The translations under genes and the position numbers were made by a program. A DNA stretch of 64,000 nt from Solirubrobacteraceae bacterium (GTDB lineage: Bacteria > Actinomycetota > Thermoleophilia > Solirubrobacterales > Solirubrobacteraceae). Numbering within the stretch: position 1 is the first letter of the stretch; each line of letters opens with the position of its first letter. Where the stretch lies: assembly GCA_031177685.1 (NCBI GenBank), contig JAPSGI010000013.1:1-64000 (forward strand), read 5' to 3'. The notes under the pieces were generated by a model. The model ran no database searches, had not been told where the DNA came from, and worked only from the letters and a program-made list of their open reading frames with translations. Shown here in pieces: positions 7,590 through 15,846 of this stretch.

Positions 7590-8708
7590 TTACACCGACG
7601 GGTCGGTCAACTTGACGTATCGCAAGGCCGTACCGCTATTGCTGACGGCAACGCAGCGGTCCGTACTGGCGCATGACGTGTCCTGCGCGCCCTCCACGTT
7701 CAGTCCAACCGGTGGCACCGTATTGGAGTTCTGGATCAGCGGCGCCCACCACTTCGTCCCCGCGTTGGAGGTCGAGTAGATCACGGCGCCGTCGGCTCCG
7801 CCGCTGATCACCCGGCAGTGCGTCGTGCTCGCGCACGACACGCCGCGCCCCACGTACGCGTCGGGGATGAACTGAGACGTCCACGTCGAGCCGCCGTTCG
7901 AAGTCCTGATGAGGGTCCAGTGCCCCGCAGCCCAGCAGACGCTCGCCGTGGGGCAGGAGACGCTGACGAGGTCGGAGGCGGCCAGGTTCGGAGCTGTCTG
8001 GGCCGTCCAGGTCGCTCCGCCGTTGGTCGTGGCGAAGATCGCGGGGTCGCAGCAGGGCGCCGCGGTCTGGCCGACCGCCGTGCAGTTGCTCGTCGTCGCG
8101 CATGAGACGTCCATGAGGTACGCCGCGCTCGGCGCCGACTGCGACGTCCACGTGGTACCGCCGTTGCTGGTGGTGATGATCGTCGTGCTGCTCCCGCTGA
8201 GGGTTCCCACGGCCCAGCACTGGCTCGTGGTCGGGCACGAAACGCCGCGGAGCCCGGCCGTCGTCGGCGACGTCTGAGTCGACCAGGACGCGCCGCCGTT
8301 GGTGGTCGCGATGATCTGCCCGCTAATCGACACGGCCCAGCAGTGGGTCACGCTCGGGCACGACACGCTTTCCAGCGCGTCGGTCACAGGCGAGGTCTGA
8401 GACGTCCACGTCCGGCCTCCGTCCGACGTTGCGACGATTCTCGCCCCCGGGACGGTTGGGCTGCGCCAACCCACAGCCCAGCACCGGCTCGTGGTCGGGC
8501 ACGACACGCTCTCGAGATTCGAGGGCGACGGGATTCCGTTGCTCGATGACAACCAGGCGGACTCGCAGTCCACGTGGGGGTACCCCGGGCAGGGCTGCTC
8601 CGCCCCAGCGACCTTCGGCGCCACAGCCGCCCCCAAGAGCAGGCCGAAAAGGACGATCGCCGCGCGCAGCGCGCAGCGGTTAGCTCCGATGGACCCCGTC
8701 ATCGCCAT
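7590..8708 (-). CDS. Secreted BNR/YCF48-like beta-propeller protein
   Basis: A 372-aa exported protein. It starts with a signal peptide (MAMTGSIGANRCALRAAIVL, then a hydrophobic run to AGAEQ). About seven repeats of ~40 residues follow, each pairing a strand VSCPTTS.CWAVG with ATSNGG.TWTSQ. The Asp-box/BNR-like S-N-G-G-x-T-W turn indicates a beta-propeller of the YCF48/sortilin sort. Each blade carries two cysteines, so disulfide-stabilised blades are likely. The ATG at 8708 is chosen because GAGGAG lies 9 nt upstream; an ATG 6 nt earlier is too close to it. Ligand and role are unknown. Confidence 0.82.
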   Translation of the reverse strand: MAMTGSIGANRCALRAAIVLFGLLLGAAVAPKVAGAEQPCPGYPHVDCESAWLSSSNGIPSPSNLESVSCPTTSRCWAVGWRSPTVPGARIVATSDGGRTWTSQTSPVTDALESVSCPSVTHCWAVSISGQIIATTNGGASWSTQTSPTTAGLRGVSCPTTSQCWAVGTLSGSSTTIITTSNGGTTWTSQSAPSAAYLMDVSCATTSNCTAVGQTAAPCCDPAIFATTNGGATWTAQTAPNLAASDLVSVSCPTASVCWAAGHWTLIRTSNGGSTWTSQFIPDAYVGRGVSCASTTHCRVISGGADGAVIYSTSNAGTKWWAPLIQNSNTVPPVGLNVEGAQDTSCASTDRCVAVSNSGTALRYVKLTDPSV

Positions 8709-8815
8709 TTGCATCCGCTCCTCGTGTCGTGTGTTGCGACCCTTCCTCCATACGGGGCAAAACGGGCGAGCCGCATGATCCGTGACCTCGGATTGCGGAC
8801 CTGCCTGGGGCACAG

Positions 8816-8843
8816 AGAGCCCCGGCCGCGTGGCCGGGGCTCT
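8816..8843 (-). terminator. 12-bp GC-rich hairpin between two secreted genes
   Basis: AGAGCCCCGGCC, loop GCGT, then GGCCGGGGCTCT: a perfect 12-bp stem. It lies between the end of the small secreted gene (8867) and the start of the BNR gene (8708), both on the minus strand. No T-run follows on either strand, as is common for terminators in high-GC actinobacteria. Confidence 0.65.
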
Positions 8844-8866
8844 TGCGTCGCGGTCGTCGGGGGGCG

Positions 8867-9277
8867 TCAGGCGGCGGCGCGGGTGACCTTGGCCGCGCGG
8901 GTCGCGCTGAGGCAGGCCAGGTTGGCCGTCCGGACCGACGCGGTCCGCAGCGACAGCCGGGAGCGGCGTGTCGAGCCGATCCGGCGCAGGACGCGCGAGC
9001 GGCACGTCGCGACCTGGTCGTTGACCGAGCCCTCGTCGACGCGGCTCGGCGCGGTCGTCACGATCACGGTCCCGTTGCGGCAGCTGTAGATCTTGCCGTC
9101 GACGAAGACCGACTCGCCGTCGTGGACGGGGATCTCGTAGCCGTCGCTGTCGGTGACGTAGCAGCCGCCCGGCCCGGCCGGACCGCCGTCGTTGTCTGCG
9201 GCGTGCGCCGTGGCCGGGACCGCGGCGAGCGCGGCGAGGAGGCCGAAGAGGGTGATCGTGCGCTTGAAGTGGCTCAT
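8867..9277 (-). CDS. Small secreted Cys-containing protein, function unknown
   Basis: A 136-aa protein with a clear Sec signal peptide (MSHFKRTITLFGLLAALAAV then PATAHA). A compact mature part follows with Cys pairs (GGCYVTDSDGYEIPV, IYSCRNGTVIV) and a basic tail rich in Arg/Ser/Thr. The start is supported by GGGAGA 7 nt upstream. It matches no family I can name. It is followed by a strong hairpin and then by the BNR-type secreted gene in the same direction. Cell-envelope or extracellular location is the only safe inference. Confidence 0.75.
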   Translation of the reverse strand: MSHFKRTITLFGLLAALAAVPATAHAADNDGGPAGPGGCYVTDSDGYEIPVHDGESVFVDGKIYSCRNGTVIVTTAPSRVDEGSVNDQVATCRSRVLRRIGSTRRSRLSLRTASVRTANLACLSATRAAKVTRAAA

Positions 9278-9400
9278 TTGTGTGTCTCCCTGCTCGTTTG
9301 ACTTGGTGGCAAGGAAGCTACGTTCGGCTCGCCGGCGCGTCTGTCGGAACGACGCGGCTGCCCGTGTAAAGCCCGCGACAGTCGACCCCGTCGCATGGGA
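9278..9400. other. Divergent intergenic region
   Basis: A 123-bp region between the minus-strand small secreted gene and the plus-strand mini-ORF/PLD unit. Apart from the TAGGGT at its right edge nothing could be recognised. Confidence 0.4.
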
Positions 9401-9406
9401 TAGGGT
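9401..9406 (+). promoter_or_regulatory. -10 element TAGGGT
   Basis: TAGGGT ends 7 nt before the ATG of a 7-codon open frame (9414) that precedes the PLD gene. The spacing equals that of the other leaderless genes here. Confidence 0.5.
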
Positions 9407-9413
9407 CGATCCG

Positions 9414-9437
9414 ATGCCAACGATCGAGATGGCCTGA
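9414..9437 (+). CDS. Possible 7-codon leader ORF (MPTIEMA)
   Basis: ATG at 9414 sits exactly where the leaderless promoter predicts a first codon. It reads MPTIEMA and stops at TGA 9435-9437, three bases before the ATG of the PLD gene and in the same frame. It may be a leader ORF that delivers ribosomes to the downstream start. It may also be chance, with the PLD gene translated from its own weak site. Confidence 0.35.
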   Translation: MPTIEMA

Positions 9438-9440
9438 GCA

Positions 9441-11111
9441 ATGCGCGCGGCCAGGCGCCGCAACGGCGTGTCGGTGAAGGCCTACGCCGGCACCACCGGC
9501 GTGCTGCTGGCCTTCGACGTCCGGGCGGACCGCCGCGCCGGCCTGCTCGGCTTCGCCATCGAGCGCGAGGGCGGGAACCGGCCCAGGCAGTGGCTCAACG
9601 GCTTGCTGCACTTTCCCGGCGCCGACCACCCGCCGGGCCGGCCGGTGCCGACGAACGAGGGGCCGGTGCAGAAGTTCCGCTGGTCGGACTACCGCGTCTT
9701 CCCGGGGACCGCCTACGAGTACACGGTCCATCCGGTCTACGGCGATCCGGCCGCGCCGGAGGTGCGCGCCGGCCCCACGGTCAAGGTCAAGACGTCGAGC
9801 GTCACCGAGGGCGATCACCGCATCGTGTTCAACCGTGCCGCCGCGGCGAGCCAGGCCTTCAGCCGCGACTTCCCCGAGGTGGCGGACGAGATGGACGCCG
9901 CGCGCGCGCAGAAGCGCGAGGTCAAGCTGCCGCCCGACGCGCTGGCGTGGCTCAGCCGGGGCGCGCTGGAGCAGATCGTCGAGATGTGCGGCCGCGCGCT
10001 CGATCCCACCTGGGCCCTGGACGTCGCGATCTACGAGCTCGAGCTGCCCGCGATCGTGGAAGCGCTGAACGCCGCACGGGCACGCGGAGCCGAGGTGCGC
10101 ATCGTCTACCACGCCAAGCGCCGCGACCCGCAGACCGCGGAGAACGAGGAGCACCTGACCGGCTGGCCGAAGGAGGACAAGCGCGCCCGCCTCACCTCCC
10201 GGATCTGTCACGACAAGTTCATCGTCCTCAGCCGCGTGGACGGCGGCACGCGCACGCCGCAGGCGGTGCTCTGCGGGTCGACGAACTTCACCGAGAACGG
10301 CGTCTACCGCCAGGCCAACGTGGTCCACGTCGTGCAGCGCGCCGACGTGGCGCAGCGCTACCTCGACCTGTTCGAGCAGCTCTTCGGCGGCGCCACCCCC
10401 GGGGAGACGAGGAAGTGGATCGACGCCAACAACCCGCTCTCGCCCGACGCCCCGCTGGTCGTCGGCTTCTCGCCGCGCAGCGCGGGCGACGACCTCGACC
10501 TCTTTGCCAGGGAGATCCGCGAAGCCCGGCGCGACGTGCTGTTCTGCACCGCCTTCGACCTGCACGACAGCATCGAGGAGGCGCTGCTGGGCGAAGACAA
10601 CGACGACATCCTGCGCCTGGGCCTGGAGAACTCGCGCAGCGCCATCACGGGCTTCCACCGCGACCGCACCGCCAACTTCAGCGCCACCGCCTTCCTCAAC
10701 AAGGGGCTGGAGGGCTACCTCAAGGAGTCCACCGCACGCCAGCGCGGAAACCTGCTGATCCACACCAAGCTGGTCGTCGTGGACTTCACGTCGGACGCGC
10801 CGACCGTCATCAGCGGCTCGCACAACCTCTCGGCCTCGGCGTCCACCGGCAACGACGAGAACTTCCTGATCGTGCGCGGGGACACGGACGTCGCGGACTG
10901 CTACGGCGTGGAGCTGCTGCGCCTCTACGAGCACTACCGCTTCCGCTGGCACGCGCGCCACAAGGCCGACGGCACAGGTCCCCAGCGCCCCGACCCGTGC
11001 CCCGGGCCGCCCGGGACGTTGTGTCCGGACGACCGCTGGACGGCGCCCTACTTCGACGACGGCTCGCTCGAGGCGATCGATCGCGGGTGCTTCGCGCACC
11101 CGCCCGGGTAG
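9441..11111 (+). CDS. Phospholipase D-superfamily protein (two HKD motifs)
   Basis: A 556-aa protein with two PLD phosphodiesterase motifs. The first, at His257/Lys259 (CHDKFIVLS), has Ser where the HKD Asp is expected and is followed by GSTNFTENG. The second, at His441-x-Lys443-x4-Asp448 (HTKLVVVD), is canonical and is followed by SGSHNLSASA. The two motifs normally form one active site that hydrolyses or transfers phosphodiester bonds. Residues ~1-115 form a fibronectin-like/beta region (VKAYAGTTGVLLAFDV...YTVHPVYGDP). No signal peptide is visible, so it may act in the cytoplasm. The substrate could be a phospholipid or nucleic acid. The C-terminal ~45 residues are Pro/Cys-rich. Confidence 0.82.
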   Translation: MRAARRRNGVSVKAYAGTTGVLLAFDVRADRRAGLLGFAIEREGGNRPRQWLNGLLHFPGADHPPGRPVPTNEGPVQKFRWSDYRVFPGTAYEYTVHPVYGDPAAPEVRAGPTVKVKTSSVTEGDHRIVFNRAAAASQAFSRDFPEVADEMDAARAQKREVKLPPDALAWLSRGALEQIVEMCGRALDPTWALDVAIYELELPAIVEALNAARARGAEVRIVYHAKRRDPQTAENEEHLTGWPKEDKRARLTSRICHDKFIVLSRVDGGTRTPQAVLCGSTNFTENGVYRQANVVHVVQRADVAQRYLDLFEQLFGGATPGETRKWIDANNPLSPDAPLVVGFSPRSAGDDLDLFAREIREARRDVLFCTAFDLHDSIEEALLGEDNDDILRLGLENSRSAITGFHRDRTANFSATAFLNKGLEGYLKESTARQRGNLLIHTKLVVVDFTSDAPTVISGSHNLSASASTGNDENFLIVRGDTDVADCYGVELLRLYEHYRFRWHARHKADGTGPQRPDPCPGPPGTLCPDDRWTAPYFDDGSLEAIDRGCFAHPPG

Positions 11112-11114
11112 CGC

Positions 11115-11183
11115 TCAGCGGTAGCCGCGGTAGACCTGCGCGAGCTGACCGCTGGACAGCGACTGGCCGTTGCAGCGGTCGGC
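11115..11183 (-). pseudogene. Possible 22-codon remnant of a secreted-protein C-terminus
   Basis: In the gap between the PLD and EamA genes, one minus frame reads ADRCNGQSLSSGQLAQVYRG then YR and a stop. It is preceded directly by a stop codon. It looks like the tail of a longer protein, but no upstream body exists because the EamA gene occupies that side. Either a gene remnant or chance. Confidence 0.2.
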
Positions 11184-11191
11184 TCATCGCC

Positions 11192-12097
11192 TCATCCTTG
11201 GGCAAACGCGGGCTGACGTGCCCGGGGGAGCCGGGCGTGCAGTACCAGGACGGCGCCGAGCACGAGCGCGCCGCCGAGGAGCTGCAGCGCGCCTAGCGCC
11301 TCGCCGAAGACCAGGAACGCGAGCAGCACCGTCACGAGCGGCTCCACCGTGGCGAGGATCGACGCGGTGGTCGGCCCGGCGCGCCGCAGTCCGGCGAAGA
11401 AGAGGCTGACCGAGACCACGGTCGAGACGACGGCGATGCAGGCCAGCCAGCCCCAGCCGGCCGCCGTCACCTCGCCGGGGCGCAGCTCGCCGAGCAGCGC
11501 GGTGGCCGCGGTCAGCGACACCGCCGCGCCGGTGCACACCAGGGCCGACAGCACCTGCGGGCGCACGCGCCCGGCCACGCCCTGGCTCACCAGGATGTAG
11601 GTGGTGTAGACGACGGCCGCGCCCAGCCCGAGCGCCGCGCCCAGCGGGTCCACCGCGCCCGGCCCCGCGGCGGCCACGACCAGGACGAGCCCGCCGAACG
11701 AGAGCCCGAGCGCCGCCACGCGCCTTCCGTCGAGGCGCTCGCGACCCAGCGCTACCGCCGCGGCCGCCACCATCGCGGGAAACGTGTAGAGCAGCAGCGA
11801 CAGCAGCGAGGCGTCGATGCGCTCCAGCGCGGCGAAGAAGCAGCCGGCCTGGATCGCGTAGCCGCACGCCCCCAGGGCCAGTCCGATCCGCAGGTCGCGG
11901 CCGCCGAGCGCCCGCACCTCCCGCATGGCCCCACCCGCGAGGACCAGCAGCCAGAACAGGGCGGCGGCCAGGGCGAAGCGAACCGCGAGCAGGGTGCCGG
12001 CGGTCGCGCCGTCCTCGTAGGCCAGCTTGCCGAAGATCGCCATGGCGCCGAACGACGCGCCCGAGGCGAGGCAGAACAGGGTTCCCGAGGTCCGCAT
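11192..12097 (-). CDS. EamA/DMT-family membrane transporter
   Basis: A 301-aa inner-membrane protein with ten hydrophobic segments arranged as two EamA repeats. The first starts GTLFCLASGASFGAMAIFGK; the second starts near ALGLGAAVVYTTYIL. The closing ATVEPLVTVLLAFLVFGEAL is the family's hallmark tail of repeat 2. EamA proteins export metabolites or amino acids; the substrate is unknown. The start has GGGAGGA 9 nt upstream. It diverges from a LysR gene with a T-N11-A dyad between them (12125-12147), the usual arrangement for a LysR-controlled exporter. Confidence 0.9.
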   Translation of the reverse strand: MRTSGTLFCLASGASFGAMAIFGKLAYEDGATAGTLLAVRFALAAALFWLLVLAGGAMREVRALGGRDLRIGLALGACGYAIQAGCFFAALERIDASLLSLLLYTFPAMVAAAAVALGRERLDGRRVAALGLSFGGLVLVVAAAGPGAVDPLGAALGLGAAVVYTTYILVSQGVAGRVRPQVLSALVCTGAAVSLTAATALLGELRPGEVTAAGWGWLACIAVVSTVVSVSLFFAGLRRAGPTTASILATVEPLVTVLLAFLVFGEALGALQLLGGALVLGAVLVLHARLPRARQPAFAQG

Positions 12098-12124
12098 GGC
12101 GCCGAATCCTCCCGGGCGAAAGCC

Positions 12125-12147
12125 TCAGCATCGATTCGGATTGCTGA
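12125..12147. promoter_or_regulatory. LysR-type T-N11-A dyad
   Basis: TCAGCA - 11 bp - TGCTGA, a perfect 6-bp inverted repeat. It lies in the 76-bp gap between divergent eamA and lysR genes, 27 bp before the lysR start. It matches the classic LysR-regulator box geometry. Confidence 0.6.
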
Positions 12148-12173
12148 CCCAGACCAGGTAGCGTTGCTTCACG

Positions 12174-13139
12174 ATGCTCGACCTGCGCCGCCTGCGCCTG
12201 CTGCGCGAGCTCGACGAGCGCGGGACGATCGCCGCGGTCGCCGACGCGCTGCGCTTCACCCCGTCGGCGGTCTCCCAGCAGCTGGCCATCCTGGAGCGCG
12301 AGGCGGGCGTGAAGCTGCTGGAGCGCGCCGGCCGCGGGGTGCGCCTGACCGACGCCGCGCTCGTGCTGGTCGCGCACGCCGACGCGCTGCTGGAGCGCGC
12401 GGCGCGCGCCGAGGCCGACCTCGCGGCGGCCGCCGGCACGGTCACGGGCCGGGGCCGCATCGCGGGCTTTCAGTCCGTGATGCTGCGCATCGCCCTGCCC
12501 GCGATGGAGGCGCTGGCGCGCGAGGCGCCGCGGCTGCGCTGCGAGCTGCGCGAGGCCGAGCCCGAGGAGGCGCTGCCCGCCCTCGCGCTGGGGGATCTCG
12601 ACCTCGTGCTGGCCGACGAGTGGCGCGACCAGCCGCGCCGCCTGCGCGCCGGCCTGCAGCGCCACGAACTGCTGCGCGACGCCGTGAACCTCGTCCTGCC
12701 GGCCCGCCACCCGGCGGCGCGCCGGCACGCACGCGCCGTGCCGCTGGCCGAGCTCGCGGGCGAGCCGTGGGCGACAGGTCACGTACGGATGGGGTGGGAG
12801 GAGATGACCAAGCGCACCTGCCGCGGCCTCGGGGGCTTCGACCCCGACATCCGCCACCGGGCCAACGACGCGAGCGTCAGCCTCGGGCTCGTCGCCCGCG
12901 GACTGGCCGTGACCATGCTGCCCGAGCTCCCGATGCCGCCGCGCCATCCGGGCATAGCGGTGCGCGCCATCGCCGAGGGCCCCGTCGACCGGGCGATCTT
13001 CGCCGTCATCCGCGACGCGGACGCCGCACGTCCGTCCACACGGGCGCTCGTCGCCGCGATGCGCGACGCCGCCGCCGCCCTGCCCTACGCCCGCCCGGCG
13101 GCCGCGCGGGCGCCATCCGCGAGCTCCAGGAGCGCGTGA
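12174..13139 (+). CDS. LysR-family transcriptional regulator
   Basis: A 321-aa LTTR. The N-terminal winged HTH (LDLRRLRLLRELDERGTIAA, SAVSQQLAILEREAGVKLLE, then GRGVRLTDAA) covers residues 1-65. A linker helix and a periplasmic-binding-protein-like effector domain follow (residues ~90-295). It probably controls the divergent EamA exporter through the dyad between them. TAGCGT lies 9 nt before the ATG, a slightly long leaderless spacing. The 3' end overlaps the convergent amidase gene by 55 bp. The effector is unknown. Confidence 0.9.
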   Translation: MLDLRRLRLLRELDERGTIAAVADALRFTPSAVSQQLAILEREAGVKLLERAGRGVRLTDAALVLVAHADALLERAARAEADLAAAAGTVTGRGRIAGFQSVMLRIALPAMEALAREAPRLRCELREAEPEEALPALALGDLDLVLADEWRDQPRRLRAGLQRHELLRDAVNLVLPARHPAARRHARAVPLAELAGEPWATGHVRMGWEEMTKRTCRGLGGFDPDIRHRANDASVSLGLVARGLAVTMLPELPMPPRHPGIAVRAIAEGPVDRAIFAVIRDADAARPSTRALVAAMRDAAAALPYARPAAARAPSASSRSA

Positions 13140-14281
13140 TCGCAGCCGCGCGGCCCGAGCAGCCCGATCGAGCGCACCGTTTCGCCGACCGCCATGCTGA
13201 CCACCGCCTGGGGGCATCCGCTGAGGCTGCTGGGCGCGGTGAGGCGGAAGCACTCGGCGCGGAAGGCGGCGAGCTCGGCGCTGGACCAGGCGCGCAGCGG
13301 GCCGCGGCGGGGGAGGACCGGGAGCACGAGAACCGAATCGGCGCCGAGCCGCGCGACGACGTCCGCGGCGTAGGCCGCGCGCGCTCGCAGGTCGGCTTCG
13401 ACGGCCTCGCGGCCGTCGCGGCTGAGCGCCTCGCAGCGCCGCAGGCGGGTCTGGACGTCCTCGGCCAGGAACGCGAGGTTCGCGGTCACCCAGTCCGCGT
13501 GGTGAGCCCAGATCTCGCGGCCCTGGATGCGCGCGTGCAGATCCCCCGTGCGGGCGTCGACCAGGCCGCGCACCGCGACCTCCTCCACGCCGGCCCCGGC
13601 GGCCGCCGCGACCGTGCGGCCGAGCCGCTCGAACGCATGCCCGAGATCGGTCGGGACCAGGACGCGCGCGAGGACGCCCGCGCCGAGTTCGGGCGCGAGG
13701 ACGCGCAGCGTGCGCGCGAGCGGCTCCGGCCGCCGCGCCAGGAAGCCCACGGCATCCAGCGAAGGGGCGAGGGGGAGGACGCCCTGCGTCGAGACCGCGC
13801 CGTGCGTCGGCCGCAGCGAGCACAGCCCGCACGCCGCCGCGGGGATGCGGACCGAGCCCCCGGTGTCCGTGCCGATCCCCACGTCCACGACTCCTCCGGC
13901 CACCGCGGAAGCCGAGCCCGACGACGACCCGCCGCAGAAGCACTCCGGGTCGAACGCGTTCGCGGGCGGCGTCCCCTCGCCGGCGTTGCCGATCAGCGAG
14001 TACGCGAGCTGGTCCATCTTGGCCAGGCCGGCGATCGTCGCCCCGTGCGCGAGGAGGGCCGCCACGACCGGCGCGTGCGCCCGCGCGGGCTCGTGCGTCT
14101 CCCGCCACCGCGGGTGGCCGAAGGAGCTGACGCGCCCGGCCACGTCGAACATGTCCTTCAGCGCCATCCGCAGCGGCGACAGATCGCCCTCGCCGGTCGG
14201 AGCGAGCTCGACCGAATCGCGCACGAAGCAGCACACCGACGTGTGACGGGTTCCGTCCAACCCCTCGTCGTTTCGCGACAC
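13085..14281 (-). CDS. Amidase-signature family hydrolase
   Basis: A 398-aa amidase with the full Ser-cisSer-Lys triad: Lys42 (ALKDMFDV), the cis-Ser in CGGSSSGSAS near residue 120, and the nucleophile Ser143 in GIGTDTGGSVRIPA. Members cleave carboxamides (for example indoleacetamide, or as GatA). This protein is shorter than GatA (~480) and stands alone without gatB/gatC, so a catabolic or detoxifying amidase is likelier. The 3' end overlaps the lysR gene by 55 bp. No Shine-Dalgarno is obvious at the 14281 start. Confidence 0.88.
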   Translation of the reverse strand: MSRNDEGLDGTRHTSVCCFVRDSVELAPTGEGDLSPLRMALKDMFDVAGRVSSFGHPRWRETHEPARAHAPVVAALLAHGATIAGLAKMDQLAYSLIGNAGEGTPPANAFDPECFCGGSSSGSASAVAGGVVDVGIGTDTGGSVRIPAAACGLCSLRPTHGAVSTQGVLPLAPSLDAVGFLARRPEPLARTLRVLAPELGAGVLARVLVPTDLGHAFERLGRTVAAAAGAGVEEVAVRGLVDARTGDLHARIQGREIWAHHADWVTANLAFLAEDVQTRLRRCEALSRDGREAVEADLRARAAYAADVVARLGADSVLVLPVLPRRGPLRAWSSAELAAFRAECFRLTAPSSLSGCPQAVVSMAVGETVRSIGLLGPRGCDHALLELADGARAAAGRA

Positions 14282-14376
14282 ACGTCGGACCCTAGCCCGG
14301 CCGGCCGCCTCGCTATGGTGGCCGGCCGCGAGTGGGGGGCTCGCCGGACGTCACGACGAGCAAGCGAAGGACGGAC

Positions 14377-15825
14377 ATGGCTGAACGCAACCGCTGGATC
14401 GCCCTCTACGTGCTCTGCGTGGGCATGCTGATGATCGTTCTCGACATGACGGTCGTGAACGTCGCGCTGCCCTCGATCCAGGACGACCTCGGCTTCTCGC
14501 AGTCCAGCCTGGCCTGGGTGATCAACGCCTACCTGATCGCGTTCGGCGGGCTGCTGCTGCTGTCGGGGCGCTTCGGCGACATCTTCGGGCGCAAGCGGAT
14601 GCTCATGTCCGGCCTGGCGGTCTTCACGCTGGCCTCGCTGCTGTGCGGCTTTGCCCAGAGCCCCGAGGTGCTCGTGGGAGCGCGGTTCGTCCAGGGCGTC
14701 GGCGGCGCGATGACCTCCGCGGTGATCCTGGGGATGATCGTCACGATGTTCCCCGAGCCGCGCGAGCAGGCCAAGGCGATCGGCGTCTACGCGTTCGTGG
14801 CGTCCGCGGGCGGGTCGGTCGGCCTGCTGGCGGGCGGGATCCTCACCGAGTCGATCAACTGGCACTGGATCTTCTTCATCAACATCCCGATCGGCATCGT
14901 GACCGCGCTGGCCTCCGTGCGCCTGCTTCCCACGGACGAGGGGATCGGTTTCGGCGACGGCGCCGACGTCGCCGGAGCCGTCCTGATCACGGCATCGCTG
15001 ATGCTCGGCGTCTACACGATCGTCGAGCCGGCGGCCAAGGAAGGCTGGGGCGCGGCGACCACGCTGGTTCTCAGCGGGATCTCGCTCGCGCTCCTCGTCG
15101 CCTTCGTGGTGCGCGAGGCGACCGCGCGCAACCCGCTCGTGCCGCTGCGGATCTTCCGCTCGCGCAACGTCGCCGGGGCGAACGCGATCGAGGCGCTCAC
15201 GGTCTCGGGCATGTTCGGGATGTTCTTCCTCGGCACGCTGTACATGGAGCGCGTGCTGGGCTACGACCCGCTGGAGATCGGCCTCGCCTTCCTGCCCGCG
15301 ACGCTGACCATGGGCCTGATGTCGGTGCGCTACTCCGAGCGGCTGATGATGCGCTTCGGGGCGCGCGCCACGGTGACCGCCGGCCTCGTCCTGCTGCTCG
15401 GGGCGCTGGCGCTGTTCGTGCGCGCGCCCGTGGACGGCGACTACGTGGAGCACCTGCTGCCGGTGATGCTCCTGCTGGGGATCGGCGCCGGCACGTCGTT
15501 CCCGGGGCTCATGACGCTCGCCATGTCGGGCGCCACCGAGCGCGACGCCGGGCTGGCGTCGGGCCTGGTCAACACGACGGCCCAGGTCGGGGCCGCGCTG
15601 GGGCTCGCCGTGCTCGCGACGCTGTCGGCGACGCGGACCGACAACCTGATCGAGGGCGGCCGGGCCACGGCGTCCGCCCTCACCAGCGGCTACCACCTGG
15701 GATTCGCGATCGGCGCGGCGCTCGTGCTGGCCGCCCTCGTCGTCGCCGTGACGGTGCTCGAGCGGCTCCCGCGTCCCGAGGCGGCGCCCGCCGGCGCCGA
15801 GCCGGCCTACTCGGAGGCGGGCTAG
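14377..15825 (+). CDS. MFS drug-efflux transporter, DHA2 (EmrB/QacA) family
   Basis: A 482-aa membrane protein with ~14 hydrophobic segments. Signatures are LDMTVVNVALPSIQDDL at the end of TM1, GRFGDIFGRKRMLMSG (motif A) and GARFVQGVGGAMTSAVIL, the DHA2 TM4/5 pattern. It is a proton-driven multidrug exporter by family. The ATG at 14377 has AAGGA 5 nt upstream; a GTG at 14332 would add 15 poor residues. TATGGT at 14314-14319 is a plausible -10. The amidase gene starts 95 bp away on the other strand. Confidence 0.92.
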   Translation: MAERNRWIALYVLCVGMLMIVLDMTVVNVALPSIQDDLGFSQSSLAWVINAYLIAFGGLLLLSGRFGDIFGRKRMLMSGLAVFTLASLLCGFAQSPEVLVGARFVQGVGGAMTSAVILGMIVTMFPEPREQAKAIGVYAFVASAGGSVGLLAGGILTESINWHWIFFINIPIGIVTALASVRLLPTDEGIGFGDGADVAGAVLITASLMLGVYTIVEPAAKEGWGAATTLVLSGISLALLVAFVVREATARNPLVPLRIFRSRNVAGANAIEALTVSGMFGMFFLGTLYMERVLGYDPLEIGLAFLPATLTMGLMSVRYSERLMMRFGARATVTAGLVLLLGALALFVRAPVDGDYVEHLLPVMLLLGIGAGTSFPGLMTLAMSGATERDAGLASGLVNTTAQVGAALGLAVLATLSATRTDNLIEGGRATASALTSGYHLGFAIGAALVLAALVVAVTVLERLPRPEAAPAGAEPAYSEAG

Positions 15826-15833
15826 CGCAGGAG

Positions 15834-15839
15834 TACCCT
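15834..15839 (+). promoter_or_regulatory. -10 element TACCCT (leaderless pncA)
   Basis: TACCCT ends 7 nt before the pncA ATG at 15847. The promoter begins only 8 bp after the MFS stop codon, so pncA has its own start of transcription. Confidence 0.6.
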
Positions 15840-15846
15840 GGAGGGG

